NCBI GenBank assembly: GCA_000799755.1 | Contig: JUHI01000011.1 | Location: 62,001 to 126,000 of the forward strand | DNA from: Martinezella tropici | Lineage (GTDB): Bacteria > Pseudomonadota > Alphaproteobacteria > Rhizobiales > Rhizobiaceae | Direction: 5' to 3' | DNA: 64,000 nt | Shown: piece after piece, positions 1-9,032 of the stretch | Layout of the letters: each line of letters begins with the position of its first letter | How positions within the stretch are numbered: position 1 is the first letter of the stretch | The notes under the pieces: generated by a model | The model's database searches: none | What the model was told of the DNA's origin: nothing | Seen by the model: the letters and a program-made list of their open reading frames with translations, nothing else | Program-made: the position numbers and the translations under genes

Positions 1-1073
1 TCTTTGCGACCGCCCTTAATCTGCTAATCGGTTTCGAGATGTTCGGCGTTCCCTATGTTCTGGGCGATCCGAGCGGCATCATCGTTCTCACAACCTATGT
101 CTACAAGCTCACGACGCTGTTCGGCGTGCCGACCTATCAGCTGATGGCCGTCGTCGTCGTTCTCCTCGTCCTGCTCACATTGCCGCTCGTCTGGTATCAG
201 CGCCGCCTGCTGCGCCATAGCCGCCGCTATGCCGCCCTCGGAGGCAAGGGGCCGCGAACGACCGTGATGCGGCTGGGGCCTACCGGCCAGATCATCTCTC
301 TGTCCTTCATCGGCTTCTGGCTCTTCGTCTCGGTTGTACTGCCGATCGGCGGCATCGTGCTGCGTGCCTTCGTCGATGCTTGGGGCCAGGGCGTCAATCC
401 GCTGGCGCATCTGACCGTCGCGCATTTCGCCACACTTCTGGAAGTGCCGACGCTTTTTCGTGGCATCGTCAACACGGTCGTTCTTTCGGTCGTGGGCGGG
501 GCGGCAGCCGTGGCGATCTATCTTGTGATCGGGCTTGCCGGACATCGCCACAGAGGCATGTCCAACACCGTGCTCGACTATATGGTACTACTGCCGCGCG
601 CCATGCCCAGCCTCATCATCGGTCTCGCCTTCTTCTGGCTGTTCCTGTTCGTACCCTTCCTCATTCCGCTGAGGACGACGCTGATCAGTCTATTCGCAGC
701 CTATGTCATCGTCGGCCTTTCCTATGGGTTGCGCCTTCTGCAGGGCACGCTTATCCAGGTCAGCCCCGAGCTGGAAGAAGCGGCGCGCACCACGGGGGCG
801 ACCATCGGTCGGAGCTGGCGCGACATCGTCATCCCGATCATCCGGCCGGGTCTCGTCGGCGCCTGGGCGCTCATCATGATCGTGTTCCTGCGCGACTACG
901 CCACCGGCATCTATCTGATGAGCGCCGGCACCGAGGTCATCGGTTCCCTTATGATGGCGCAGCTCCAGTCCGGCGCCATGGACACCATCGCTGCCCTCGC
1001 CTTTGTCAGCATCCTTCTTACCGGCGGCGGCCTTGCCCTCGCCCTTCGTCTCGGAGCCAAGATCCATGACTGA
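1..1073 (+). CDS. ABC transporter permease, iron/phosphonate type (5' end outside window)
   Basis: The reading frame is open from the first bases, so the start lies upstream of the window. About 357 C-terminal residues are visible. They hold the last part of one membrane module and a complete second one, as in the long two-module FbpB/ThiP-like permeases. The second module carries an EAA-type loop (ELEEAARTTGATIGRSW) that docks on the ATPase. The stop codon overlaps the start of the ATPase gene, so the two are translationally coupled. The protein would form the inner-membrane channel of an importer for ferric iron, a phosphonate or an organophosphate. The substrate cannot be told, because the binding protein that normally precedes it is not in view. 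Confidence 0.85.
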   Translation, partial: FATALNLLIGFEMFGVPYVLGDPSGIIVLTTYVYKLTTLFGVPTYQLMAVVVVLLVLLTLPLVWYQRRLLRHSRRYAALGGKGPRTTVMRLGPTGQIISLSFIGFWLFVSVVLPIGGIVLRAFVDAWGQGVNPLAHLTVAHFATLLEVPTLFRGIVNTVVLSVVGGAAAVAIYLVIGLAGHRHRGMSNTVLDYMVLLPRAMPSLIIGLAFFWLFLFVPFLIPLRTTLISLFAAYVIVGLSYGLRLLQGTLIQVSPELEEAARTTGATIGRSWRDIVIPIIRPGLVGAWALIMIVFLRDYATGIYLMSAGTEVIGSLMMAQLQSGAMDTIAALAFVSILLTGGGLALALRLGAKIHD

Positions 1074-2127
1074 TCTCATCGTTGAAAACGTGCATAAATA
1101 TCTCGGTGGCCTGCATATCCTTCAGGGCGCTTCGTTTACCGCCAATCGCGGATCGATCGTTTCGCTGCTCGGGGCATCCGGCAGCGGCAAAACGACCCTC
1201 TTGCGCTGCATTGCCGGTCTCGAGCAGCCCGAAGTTGGCCAGATCAAGATCGGCGGCTCGGTTGTTTTCGATGGTGACAAGCGGGTCACCGTCGCGCCCG
1301 AAAAACGCAATATCGGGCTGGTTTTCCAGTCCTATGCCTTGTGGCCGCACCGCTCTGTCGCGGAAAATGTCGCCTATGGCCTGAAGCTCAGGGGCGTCAA
1401 CAAGGCTGATGCGGAAAAGCGCGTCCTCGACACGCTCGGCAAGATCGGTCTCGGCCACCTTGCCGAACGCTATCCGGATCAGCTTTCCGGCGGCCAGCAG
1501 CAGCGCGTCGCCATCTGCCGCGCGCTCGTCTACGAGCCGAAGATCCTGCTCATGGACGAGCCCCTCTCCAATCTGGATGCGAAACTGCGCGAAGAAGCCC
1601 GCTACTGGATTCGCAAGCTCGTTCTCGATCTCGGCATTTGCGGCGTCCTTGTCACCCATGATCAGGCCGAAGCGTTGGCGGCTTCGGACAATATCCTGCT
1701 TCTGCGCAATGGAAAGGTTGCGCAGGAAGGCCCGCCGCAGGATATCTATTCGAAGCCTTCGAGCTTCTACGTCGCCGATTTTCTCGGTGCGAACAATGTT
1801 GCCGCAGGTCGCATCAAACGCGATGGCCCTGCAGCCAGCATCCATGGTAGCAACTGGCAGCTCGATGGCGTGATGATGGGGGATGGGGCGGAAAGCGAAG
1901 GCAAGGCCGTCATTCGCGTCGAACAGGTCGCTGTTCACGATCAGCCGGCACCGGGCCGCATCGAGATGCAGCTGGAGGCATGCCTGTTCCTCGGCGATCG
2001 CTGGGAGTATCGCCTGTCCTACGGCGATTTTAAAGCCAAGGCGTTTGGCCCGAAGCTGATGGCGGCGGGCACGGTTTGGACGGAGATCCCACGCGAGAGC
2101 GTCTGGCTCTATCCGGAAGCCGCCTAA
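1066..2127 (+). CDS. ABC transporter ATP-binding protein (FbpC/PotA-like)
   Basis: 353 residues. The start at 1066 is chosen because its ATG overlaps the permease stop (ATGACTGA) and the family consensus begins there; an in-frame start 63 bases upstream lies inside the permease. Walker A GASGSGKT lies near residues 36-43, the signature LSGGQQQRV near 141 and Walker B LLMDEP near 161. A C-terminal region of about 110 residues resembles the TOBE regulatory domain of iron/spermidine-type ATPases. It supplies energy for the upstream permease. A hairpin just downstream probably ends the transcript. Confidence 0.9.
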   Translation: MTDLIVENVHKYLGGLHILQGASFTANRGSIVSLLGASGSGKTTLLRCIAGLEQPEVGQIKIGGSVVFDGDKRVTVAPEKRNIGLVFQSYALWPHRSVAENVAYGLKLRGVNKADAEKRVLDTLGKIGLGHLAERYPDQLSGGQQQRVAICRALVYEPKILLMDEPLSNLDAKLREEARYWIRKLVLDLGICGVLVTHDQAEALAASDNILLLRNGKVAQEGPPQDIYSKPSSFYVADFLGANNVAAGRIKRDGPAASIHGSNWQLDGVMMGDGAESEGKAVIRVEQVAVHDQPAPGRIEMQLEACLFLGDRWEYRLSYGDFKAKAFGPKLMAAGTVWTEIPRESVWLYPEAA

Positions 2128-2137
2128 AAGCAATAGA

Positions 2138-2175
2138 AAAGCGGTTCGGAGCTCCGCGAAGAACCGAGCCGCTTT
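2138..2175 (+). terminator. Probable rho-independent terminator
   Basis: AAAGCGGTTCGG (2138-2149) can pair with CCGAGCCGCTTT (2164-2175) across a 14-base loop, with one G-U pair in 12. It lies 11 bases after the ATPase stop and before the response-regulator gene, which suggests that the transporter and the two-component genes are separate transcripts. No long T-run follows, so it could instead attenuate read-through. Confidence 0.5.
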
Positions 2176-2230
2176 GGAAAGGGAGGAACTTTGCGTCTGG
2201 AACCCATGAGGATCGGACAAGACGGTCGCC

Positions 2231-2902
2231 ATGCGCATCCTGCTCGTTGAAGATACGCAGGATGTCGGCGAGGCCATTTGCCGTCGTTTCCAGGCTGTCG
2301 GCCATACGGTCGATTGGCAGGTGAACGGCCGCGCAGCGGCCGAGATCCTGGCCTTCACGGACTATGATCTCGTCATCCTCGATGTCATGCTGCCCGAGCT
2401 CGACGGCTTCGAAATCCTGAAGGGTTTGAGACGTGCCCGCGTCACGACGCCGGTCCTTATGCTGACGGCACGCTCTGAGGTCGACGATCGCGTCGGTGCC
2501 CTCGACCTCGGCGCGGACGACTACCTTGTCAAGCCGTTCGACTTTCGCGAGCTTGAAGCGCGGGCCCGGGTGCTGCTACGAAGGCGCAGCGGCGACGCCA
2601 CCAACCTCGTCACCTGCGGCGACATCGTGCTCGATCGTACCAGCCGCTCGGTCAAAGTCGGCAAGCGTGAGGTTCAGTTGAAGCGCAGGGAGATGACGCT
2701 ACTGGAAATCTTTGCTTCCCGGCCCGGGCGCGTATTCAGCAAGCAGGAGCTGCTCGACCAGCTCTATGGGTTCGACGAGGCCGTCAGCGCCAATGCGATC
2801 GAGCTCTATGTGGGACGACTGCGCAAGAAGCTCGAGGGAGCGAAGGCCCGCATCGTCACGCTTCACGGCATCGGCTACCAGTTGGTCTCCGATGACGCTT
2901 GA
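2231..2902 (+). CDS. OmpR/PhoB-family response regulator (TctD/QseB-like)
   Basis: 223 residues. The N-terminal receiver domain has the acidic pocket, the phospho-acceptor Asp51 (LVILDVMLPELDG) and the conserved Lys101 (YLVKPFD). The C-terminal half is a winged-helix DNA-binding domain ending in the usual LHGIGYQL hairpin. It is the cytoplasmic output of the kinase encoded next, whose start codon lies inside its last codons (overlap 2892-2902). The closest architecture is the TctD/QseB group of carboxylate or nutrient regulators. The likely target is the adjacent transporter or the binding-protein gene of the same operon; this is inference from position. Confidence 0.92.
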   Translation: MRILLVEDTQDVGEAICRRFQAVGHTVDWQVNGRAAAEILAFTDYDLVILDVMLPELDGFEILKGLRRARVTTPVLMLTARSEVDDRVGALDLGADDYLVKPFDFRELEARARVLLRRRSGDATNLVTCGDIVLDRTSRSVKVGKREVQLKRREMTLLEIFASRPGRVFSKQELLDQLYGFDEAVSANAIELYVGRLRKKLEGAKARIVTLHGIGYQLVSDDA

Positions 2903-4283
2903 ACGCTCGCTCTTTGGCCGCCTGGCGGTCGTCATGTCGGTTCTCCTGACTGCCGGGGCAGCCGTGCTCATCACCGCAAGCTGGTATTCCGCCCGCACGG
3001 CGGCCGACGATGCTTATGATCGCGTGCTGGTCGGCGCAGCGCTCCAGATTGCCGATGGCCTGGCCGTCCAGGAAGGCGCCCTGATTGTCGATCTCAGGGC
3101 CTCGGCATTCGAAATGCTGGGGCTCGCCGACCGCGATCGCATCTTCTATCGCATCGTCGATCCCACAGGAAAGACGCTCACCGGCCACCGGGACCTGGAG
3201 ACGAACATCGACCTTGCCACCGTGCATCGAGAGCCGGTCTTGAGCTCCGGCCTCTATAAGGGGGAAGCGGTGCGGATCGCGGTCGTCGGGCGGGCGCTCT
3301 CGGACCCAGCCGCCTCGGGCTGGGCGCATGTGATCCTCGCCCAGACCGTAGAGGCGCGCCGGGGGCTGACGCATGAGCTGACGCTCGGCGCCGCGATCAC
3401 CATCGTCATCATGTGCTTCCTGGCGCTGGTTGTCATGATCCTCTCCATCCGTCAGGCGCTGCGGCCGGTCAATCAATTGGGCGGCGCGCTTCGGCGCAGA
3501 GATCCGCAGGATCTGACACCGCTTTCCGTATCGGTGCCGCGCGAGCTGCGACCCTTCGTCGGCTCTATCAATCATTTCATGGGCCGCCTCAACGAGCGTG
3601 TCGTGCTGCTGCAGCGCTTCATCGCGGATGCGGCACACCAGATACGGACGCCGCTCACTGCGCTCACGGCCCAGCTCGACCTATTGAACAGCGGCGAGCT
3701 CGATGAGACGGACAGGCAGCATCTCAGCCGCGTGCAGCAGCGCGCCGACGAGCTGGCGCGACTGACCAACCAGCTGCTGAGCCATGCCATGGTCATTCAT
3801 CGCGCCGAATCCGTGCAGCTGGAGCCCGTCGATCTCAACGAGATCGCACGGCGCGCCTTTCGCGTCGCGGTGCCGATCACCGTGGACCCCGATATCGTGG
3901 TATCCTTTGAGGAAGCGGATGCCGAACTTACAGTCCTCGGCGATCCCGTCAGCCTGCGCGAGGCGATCGTCAACGTCATTGACAATGCGCTGAGGCATGG
4001 CACCCTTTCCAGGCTCGAGGTGCGGGTGCGCGATGCCGGCCCCTTTGCTCATGTCGAGGTGGAGGACGACGGTCCGGGTATTCCATCGGAAGAATGGCCG
4101 CGCGTTACGCAGCGTTTTCAGACGTCAAAAGCCGGCGAAGGAAGTGCCGGACTTGGCTTTGCCATCGCCTCGGAGGTTGCGGCCGCGCATGGCGGCGCGC
4201 TGCAATTTCGCGCCAAGGGCGCGGATGCCCACGGCTTCACCGTCATTCTCGCTCTTCCGCGCATTCACAGGGAGGGAAAATGA
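2892..4283 (+). CDS. Two-component sensor histidine kinase (TctE/QseC-like)
   Basis: 463 residues. The ATG at 2892 is used because it overlaps the regulator stop and opens directly into a first membrane helix; longer frames run through the regulator gene. Layout: TM1 near 10-30, a periplasmic sensor loop of about 120 residues, TM2 near 165-190, then HAMP, HisKA with the phospho-acceptor His near 249 (ADAAHQIRTPLTAL), and HATPase_c with the N-box NVIDNALRHG and G-box DDGPGIP. The stop overlaps the next start by ATGA. The following binding protein suggests that the kinase senses a loaded periplasmic protein rather than free ligand; that is inference. Confidence 0.92.
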   Translation: MTLERSLFGRLAVVMSVLLTAGAAVLITASWYSARTAADDAYDRVLVGAALQIADGLAVQEGALIVDLRASAFEMLGLADRDRIFYRIVDPTGKTLTGHRDLETNIDLATVHREPVLSSGLYKGEAVRIAVVGRALSDPAASGWAHVILAQTVEARRGLTHELTLGAAITIVIMCFLALVVMILSIRQALRPVNQLGGALRRRDPQDLTPLSVSVPRELRPFVGSINHFMGRLNERVVLLQRFIADAAHQIRTPLTALTAQLDLLNSGELDETDRQHLSRVQQRADELARLTNQLLSHAMVIHRAESVQLEPVDLNEIARRAFRVAVPITVDPDIVVSFEEADAELTVLGDPVSLREAIVNVIDNALRHGTLSRLEVRVRDAGPFAHVEVEDDGPGIPSEEWPRVTQRFQTSKAGEGSAGLGFAIASEVAAAHGGALQFRAKGADAHGFTVILALPRIHREGK

Positions 4284-5383
4284 AATCTCGGCACCTCGTC
4301 GCCTTCTCGCTGGGCATTGCGGCTTTTGCCCTTGTGCCGACGCTCGCAACAGCCGTCGAAGGCACGACAAGGCTCTTCCCGGCGATCAGTAGCGAAGCGG
4401 CTCGCCTGTCGATCCATGGCGCGGCCGATCTTGAAGCCATGGCGCCATTGATCCGGGATTTTCAGGAGATGGCGCCGGATATTGCCATCGAGTATTCCGA
4501 CTATGTCACGAACGATCTGCATCAGAAGGCCAGTGCGGCCTGCGAGCAGAATACCCCCCTTGGCGATCTGTGGCTCTCCTCCTCACTCGACCAGTTGGTC
4601 AGCCTTGCCAATAATGGCTGTGCCTCGGCTTACAACTCATCGGAAACCGCCCAGGTGCCGAAATGGGCCAATTGGCGTGACGAGGTCTTCGGCTTCACCT
4701 TCGAACCGGCGGTCTTTGTCTACAACATGCGCTACGTGCCTGCTGGCGATGTGCCGCGCACCCGCGCCGAGCTTGCCGATCTCCTCAGGCGTCGGCTCGA
4801 TTATTATGAAAGGCGGGTGGGAACCTACGACATCAGGACCTCCGGGGTCGGCTACCTCCTTGCCTTCAGCGATGCGCGCCAGGCGACGGCGACCTATGGC
4901 CGCCTTCTCGAAAGCATGAGCCGCGCCGACGTGAAGGTCAGCTGCTGCACAGGGTCCATCCTGCAGGAGATTGCAAGCGGACGCCTCTATCTCGCCTACA
5001 ATATGATCGGGTCCTATTCCTACGCGGCGGCCAAGGCCAACCCCGACCTGAAGGTCGTCATTCCGCGCGACTATACACTGATCCTCAGCCGCGGCGTGCT
5101 GATACCGAAAACCTCGCAGCGACCGGACCTCGCCCGGCGCTTTCTCGATTATCTGCTCTCCAAGCGCGGTCAGGACGTGGCGCGCCGCAAGGCCTTCTTC
5201 TTTGCAGAAAAGGGCGATATTCCCGAAGGGGTCGACGGCCCACCGACCCTCGGCGAATTAAGTTTCGTCCAGCCGATCCGCATCGGCCCCGCATTGCTCG
5301 CCGCGCAAGACGAAGCGCAGCGGCGGCGCTTCATCGACGACTGGAGCCACTCGATGCTGAGCCAGCCGGCATCGTCACCCTGA
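4280..5383 (+). CDS. Periplasmic binding protein linked to the two-component system
   Basis: 367 residues. The start is set by GGGAGG plus ATGA overlap with the kinase stop. The first 25 residues form a signal peptide ending near LATA. The rest resembles type 2 periplasmic binding proteins of the iron/organophosphate class, and includes a CC pair (VKVSCCTGS) that could form a disulfide. The gene is coupled to a regulator-kinase pair rather than to a permease. This recalls PgtC of the phosphoglycerate system and other auxiliary sensor binding proteins. It may deliver ligand to the upstream permease/ATPase, act as a co-sensor, or both. Confidence 0.8.
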   Translation: MKSRHLVAFSLGIAAFALVPTLATAVEGTTRLFPAISSEAARLSIHGAADLEAMAPLIRDFQEMAPDIAIEYSDYVTNDLHQKASAACEQNTPLGDLWLSSSLDQLVSLANNGCASAYNSSETAQVPKWANWRDEVFGFTFEPAVFVYNMRYVPAGDVPRTRAELADLLRRRLDYYERRVGTYDIRTSGVGYLLAFSDARQATATYGRLLESMSRADVKVSCCTGSILQEIASGRLYLAYNMIGSYSYAAAKANPDLKVVIPRDYTLILSRGVLIPKTSQRPDLARRFLDYLLSKRGQDVARRKAFFFAEKGDIPEGVDGPPTLGELSFVQPIRIGPALLAAQDEAQRRRFIDDWSHSMLSQPASSP

Positions 5384-5485
5384 CCGTGGAGACGATGCCA
5401 TGCGCCTGCCCGCTCACGTAAATGATATCGGGCACCGTGCAAATTCCCGTTGAAGCGGGTCACGTTTGATTGTACCTGTCAGCCC

Positions 5486-5878
5486 ATGGGTAAAGCCTAT
5501 CGAATCGCACTGAGCAAGCTGCTCCTTCTTGTGCGGCTGGCGATCATCGTATCGCTGGCGGGCTATACGTTGTCCAATGCCAACGCAGCCATGCATGGCT
5601 CGGCATTTCCGGAATTCCGTGCCGAAAAGCTCGTGGATCATGGCGATCATCATGCCATGCAGACTGACGCCACCGGCAAGCATCACGACGATGCGTCCGG
5701 ATTGGCAAAGGCCAAGATCGCCAAGCAGGAATGCTGCAAGGATTTCTGTGTCGGCTTCGGTATTGTCTGCAACGGCTATGATGCCGGCGGCCCTGCCGTA
5801 TCCTCCATCCGCCAGTTCATCGACGATCGGCACGCGCCCGGCGAACGGCCCAATCTCGATCGCCCCCCGAATATCTGA
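5486..5878 (+). CDS. Exported Cys/His-rich protein heading the copper gene cluster
   Basis: 130 residues from the ATG at 5486; an earlier start at 5450 would add 12 residues with no recognisable signal features. The N-terminus has a basic start, a hydrophobic helix and an alanine-rich cleavage region (SNANAA). The mature part has His clusters (DHGDHH, KHHDD) and a Cys motif (KQECCKDFC, then VC), which suits binding of soft metal ions in the periplasm. I do not recognise a named family. Its place directly ahead of multicopper oxidase, cupredoxin and CusF-like genes makes a copper-related role likely. Confidence 0.65.
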   Translation: MGKAYRIALSKLLLLVRLAIIVSLAGYTLSNANAAMHGSAFPEFRAEKLVDHGDHHAMQTDATGKHHDDASGLAKAKIAKQECCKDFCVGFGIVCNGYDAGGPAVSSIRQFIDDRHAPGERPNLDRPPNI

Positions 5879-5971
5879 ATAGGTCCTACCCGCATGTGAC
5901 GGGTTCGCATGGCTTTTGCCGGAATTTTTCCCGCGAATGCCATTGGCAATCTCCTATTCGGATTTCTAAAG

Positions 5972-6199
5972 ATGAGACCTTCCATAATCGTGGTGGGGCT
6001 GCCCCTTTTCGTGGGCGGCTGCGCATCCACCTTCCCTCCTGACGTCGTCGCGTCATCGGATTTCGAACAGACGCATTCTGTCGTGCCTCTGCAATTCAGT
6101 TCCCCTGTCTCGGGTTATGTCCCGCGCATGCCGGTCGATCCAAGACCCTGGCGCCAGCAGAACGACCAGCAATCTCCGGCCAAGGGAGATGCGCAATGA
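5972..6199 (+). CDS. Small lipoprotein in the copper cluster
   Basis: 75 residues. The start at 5972 gives a short signal peptide ending in a lipobox (VGGC, Cys near residue 17); a longer frame from 5909 adds 21 residues without purpose. The mature protein is short, polar and proline-containing, with no domain that I recognise. Its stop overlaps the next start by ATGA, so it is coupled to the TolC-like lipoprotein. It may assist the outer-membrane component, but nothing in the sequence proves this. Confidence 0.65.
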   Translation: MRPSIIVVGLPLFVGGCASTFPPDVVASSDFEQTHSVVPLQFSSPVSGYVPRMPVDPRPWRQQNDQQSPAKGDAQ

Positions 6200-7638
6200 G
6201 TTCAATTCGCACGCTTGCGGTGGTCACCGCATTTCCAATTTTTCTCGGCGGCTGCGTCAGCGGCGCCAACTATGCCGGAAAGGAAGCCGGCTTTTCTACC
6301 GTGTCGACGACGACCCGATCCGTCATCGCAAAGGATGCCGTCTGGGTACAAAACCAGGAACAGGCCAAGGCACTGTCGGCGCGAACCAAAGCGCTTCTGT
6401 CCCGCGAGAAAGTCCTTGATGCCGAAACCGCGGTCCAGATCGCGCTCCTCAACAACAAGGGCCTTCAGGCTAGCTATGCCGATCTCGGAGATAGTGCTGC
6501 CGATGCGTGGCAGACGACCATGCTGCTCAATCCGACCGCCTCCGTCGGGTTGAATGGCATCGGCACGCCCGAGCTTGAAGCATTCCGGACGATCGAGGGC
6601 GCGCTCACGGCGAACATCCTGGCGCTGATGACCAAGAAGCGCGATGTCGCATTGGCCGATACGCGGTTCCGGCAGGCGCAACTCAATGCCGCGATCGAGA
6701 CGCTAAGTCTCGCTGCCGATGCGCGCCGCGCCTGGATCACCGCCGTTGCCGCCGACGAGAATGTGGCCGGACTGCAACGTGCGCAGGCGGCAGCGGATGC
6801 GGCATCGGAACTGGCGGAGAAGCTCGGGGAAACCGGAGCAATGGCGAAAGGTCCGCAGGCTCGCGAGCATGCGTTTTCCGCCGAACTCGCCGCAGAAACC
6901 GCCAAGGCGCGACTGACCGCCCGTCTCGCCAAGGAGGAGCTGACCCGACGGCTCGGACTTTGGGGTTCGGACATGAGCTACCGGCTGCCGAACCGCCTGC
7001 CGTCTTTGCCGAAAACGATAGCCAAACGCGACCGTATCGAGGCGGACGCCCTTGGGAATCGCATCGACCTGAAGGCTGCAAGGCTGGAACTTGCAGCCTC
7101 CGCACAATCCTACGGCCTGACGGAAGCGACCCGCTACGTCACGGATCTGGAGCTCATGACCGGTCTTGAGGCCGAGCGCAGCCGCGAGGATGGGACGAAG
7201 AAGGTCGAATTCGCGGGATCGGCTGAAATCGGCTTTGCCATTCCGATCTTCGACAGCGGCAAGGCACGCATGCGAAAGGCGGAACTCGCCTATATGCGCG
7301 CGGCCAACCGGCTGGCGGAAAAGGCCGTCAATGTGCGCTCGGAGGCACGATCGGCCTATGAGGCCTATCGCTCCAGCCTCGATATCGCGCGTCACTATCG
7401 CAACAATGTCGTGCCCCTGCGCACCAAGGTCGAGGAGCAATCGCTGCTCACCTACAACGGCATGATCACCAACACCTTCGAGCTGCTCACCGACACGCGC
7501 GAGAAGATCGACGCCCTCGTGCAGTCCGTCAACGCCAAACGCGACTTCTGGCTCGCCGAGGCCAATCTCGCACCCGCCATCTATGGCGGCGGCTCCTCCA
7601 GTGCCTCGGAAACCGCGGCCGCCGGCTCCGGTGAGTAG
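6196..7638 (+). CDS. TolC-family outer-membrane efflux lipoprotein
   Basis: 480 residues. The signal peptide ends in a lipobox (FLGGC), as in OprM/CusC-type channels. The body is rich in Ala, Leu and Glu in long amphipathic helices with two related halves, typical of the TolC trimeric channel-tunnel (OEP repeats). Conserved patches include VQIALLNNKGLQ and GFAIPIFDSGKARMRKAE. It would form an outer-membrane duct. No inner-membrane RND pump or fusion protein sits in this operon, so its partner must be elsewhere, or it serves the periplasmic copper proteins next to it in another way. Confidence 0.88.
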   Translation: MSSIRTLAVVTAFPIFLGGCVSGANYAGKEAGFSTVSTTTRSVIAKDAVWVQNQEQAKALSARTKALLSREKVLDAETAVQIALLNNKGLQASYADLGDSAADAWQTTMLLNPTASVGLNGIGTPELEAFRTIEGALTANILALMTKKRDVALADTRFRQAQLNAAIETLSLAADARRAWITAVAADENVAGLQRAQAAADAASELAEKLGETGAMAKGPQAREHAFSAELAAETAKARLTARLAKEELTRRLGLWGSDMSYRLPNRLPSLPKTIAKRDRIEADALGNRIDLKAARLELAASAQSYGLTEATRYVTDLELMTGLEAERSREDGTKKVEFAGSAEIGFAIPIFDSGKARMRKAELAYMRAANRLAEKAVNVRSEARSAYEAYRSSLDIARHYRNNVVPLRTKVEEQSLLTYNGMITNTFELLTDTREKIDALVQSVNAKRDFWLAEANLAPAIYGGGSSSASETAAAGSGE

Positions 7639-7651
7639 AAAGGATATTTCG

Positions 7652-8998
7652 ATGTTCAACAGAAGACAGTTCTTCGGCGCGGGCGCCGTCATGCTTGCGG
7701 CTGGCGCCTGGAGCAAGACGTCGGCCATGGGATTGCCCGAGGCACCCTCCATGGCCTCGGCCGACATGCAGCCGCCCGTTCAGCCATCATCAGGGCCGGA
7801 TTACCAGCCGGTCGTCACCCTCAACGGCTGGACCCTACCGCACCGAATGAACAATGGCGTCAAGGAATTCCATCTCGTCGCCGAGCCCGTCGAGCGCGAG
7901 ATGGCGAACGGCATGACGGCCTATCTCTGGGGCTACAATGGCCAGTCACCCGGCCCGACGATCGAAGCGGTAGAGGGCGATCGGGTGCGCATTTTCGTCA
8001 CCAACAAGCTGCCCGAGCACACGACCGTCCACTGGCACGGCATGATCCTGCCATCGGGCATGGACGGTGTCGGCGGTCTGTCACAGCCGCACATCCCCGT
8101 CGGCAAGACTTTTGTCTACGAGTTCGATCTCGTGAAGTCGGGGACCTTCATGTACCACCCGCATTCGGACGAGATGGTGCAGATGGCAATGGGCATGATG
8201 GGCTTCTTCGTCGTCCATCCGAAGGACCCGAAATTCATGCGGGTCGACCGCGACTTCGTCTTCCTCCTCAATGCCTACGACATCGATCCCGGCTCCTATG
8301 TGCCGCGCGTCATGGAAATGACCGACTTCAACATGTGGTGCTGGAACAGCCGCGTCTTTCCCGACATCACACCGCTCGTCGTCTCGAAGAACGATCGCGT
8401 GCGCGTGCGCGTCGGCAACCTGACGATGACCAACCATCCGATCCATATGCATGGCTACGACTTCGAGGTGACCTGCACCGACGGCGGCTGGGTGCGGCCC
8501 GAGGCGCGCTGGCCGGAAGTCAGCATCGACATCCCGGTCGGCGCCATGCGGGCCTATGAGTTCGATGCCAAGTATGAGGGCGACTGGGCGATCCATTGCC
8601 ACAAGTCGCATCACACGATGAACGCCATGGGACACGACATCCCGACCTTCATCGGCGCTGATAAGTCCAAACTCGCCGCCAAGATCCGGAAGCTTCAGCC
8701 CGACTATATGCCCATGGGCACCAAGGGCATGGCCGATATGGGCGAAATGGAAATGCCCATACCCGAAAACACCGTGCCGATGATGACTGGCTGGGGTCCG
8801 CACGGCCCCATCGAGATGGGTGGCATGTTCTCGGTCGTGAAAGTCCGCCAGGGCATCTCCGCGGACGATTACGCCGATCCCGGCTGGTACCAGAACCCAC
8901 CGGGAACGCAGGCCTTCGAATGGACCGGCGAGTTGCCGGATCAGGCGAGAGCCAAGAATGCGGAAACTCGCATTACCCCGAAGTCGAACAATCAATGA
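7652..8998 (+). CDS. CopA-type multicopper oxidase
   Basis: 448 residues. The start at 7652 follows the AAAGGA site at 7638-7643 and opens with a twin-arginine signal (NRRQFFGAGAVML), so it is exported folded. All copper-ligand motifs are visible: HWHG and HPHSD for the trinuclear centre, HPIHMHG, and the type 1/type 3 motif HCHKSHHTMNAM with Cys, His and axial Met. A Met-rich stretch near the C-terminus (MPMGTKGMADMGEMEM) resembles the Met-rich copper-binding regions of CopA/CueO/PcoA. Expected role: oxidation of Cu(I) in the periplasm, giving copper tolerance. Confidence 0.92.
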   Translation: MFNRRQFFGAGAVMLAAGAWSKTSAMGLPEAPSMASADMQPPVQPSSGPDYQPVVTLNGWTLPHRMNNGVKEFHLVAEPVEREMANGMTAYLWGYNGQSPGPTIEAVEGDRVRIFVTNKLPEHTTVHWHGMILPSGMDGVGGLSQPHIPVGKTFVYEFDLVKSGTFMYHPHSDEMVQMAMGMMGFFVVHPKDPKFMRVDRDFVFLLNAYDIDPGSYVPRVMEMTDFNMWCWNSRVFPDITPLVVSKNDRVRVRVGNLTMTNHPIHMHGYDFEVTCTDGGWVRPEARWPEVSIDIPVGAMRAYEFDAKYEGDWAIHCHKSHHTMNAMGHDIPTFIGADKSKLAAKIRKLQPDYMPMGTKGMADMGEMEMPIPENTVPMMTGWGPHGPIEMGGMFSVVKVRQGISADDYADPGWYQNPPGTQAFEWTGELPDQARAKNAETRITPKSNNQ

Positions 8999-9032
8999 TG
9001 CCCAAACATCCCCAACTGCAAAGGAACTCAAA

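Noticed and set aside
1018-2358. 446-codon open frame on the minus strand
   Set aside because: Antisense to the ABC ATPase gene, which has all ATPase motifs, and spans a terminator and another gene start.
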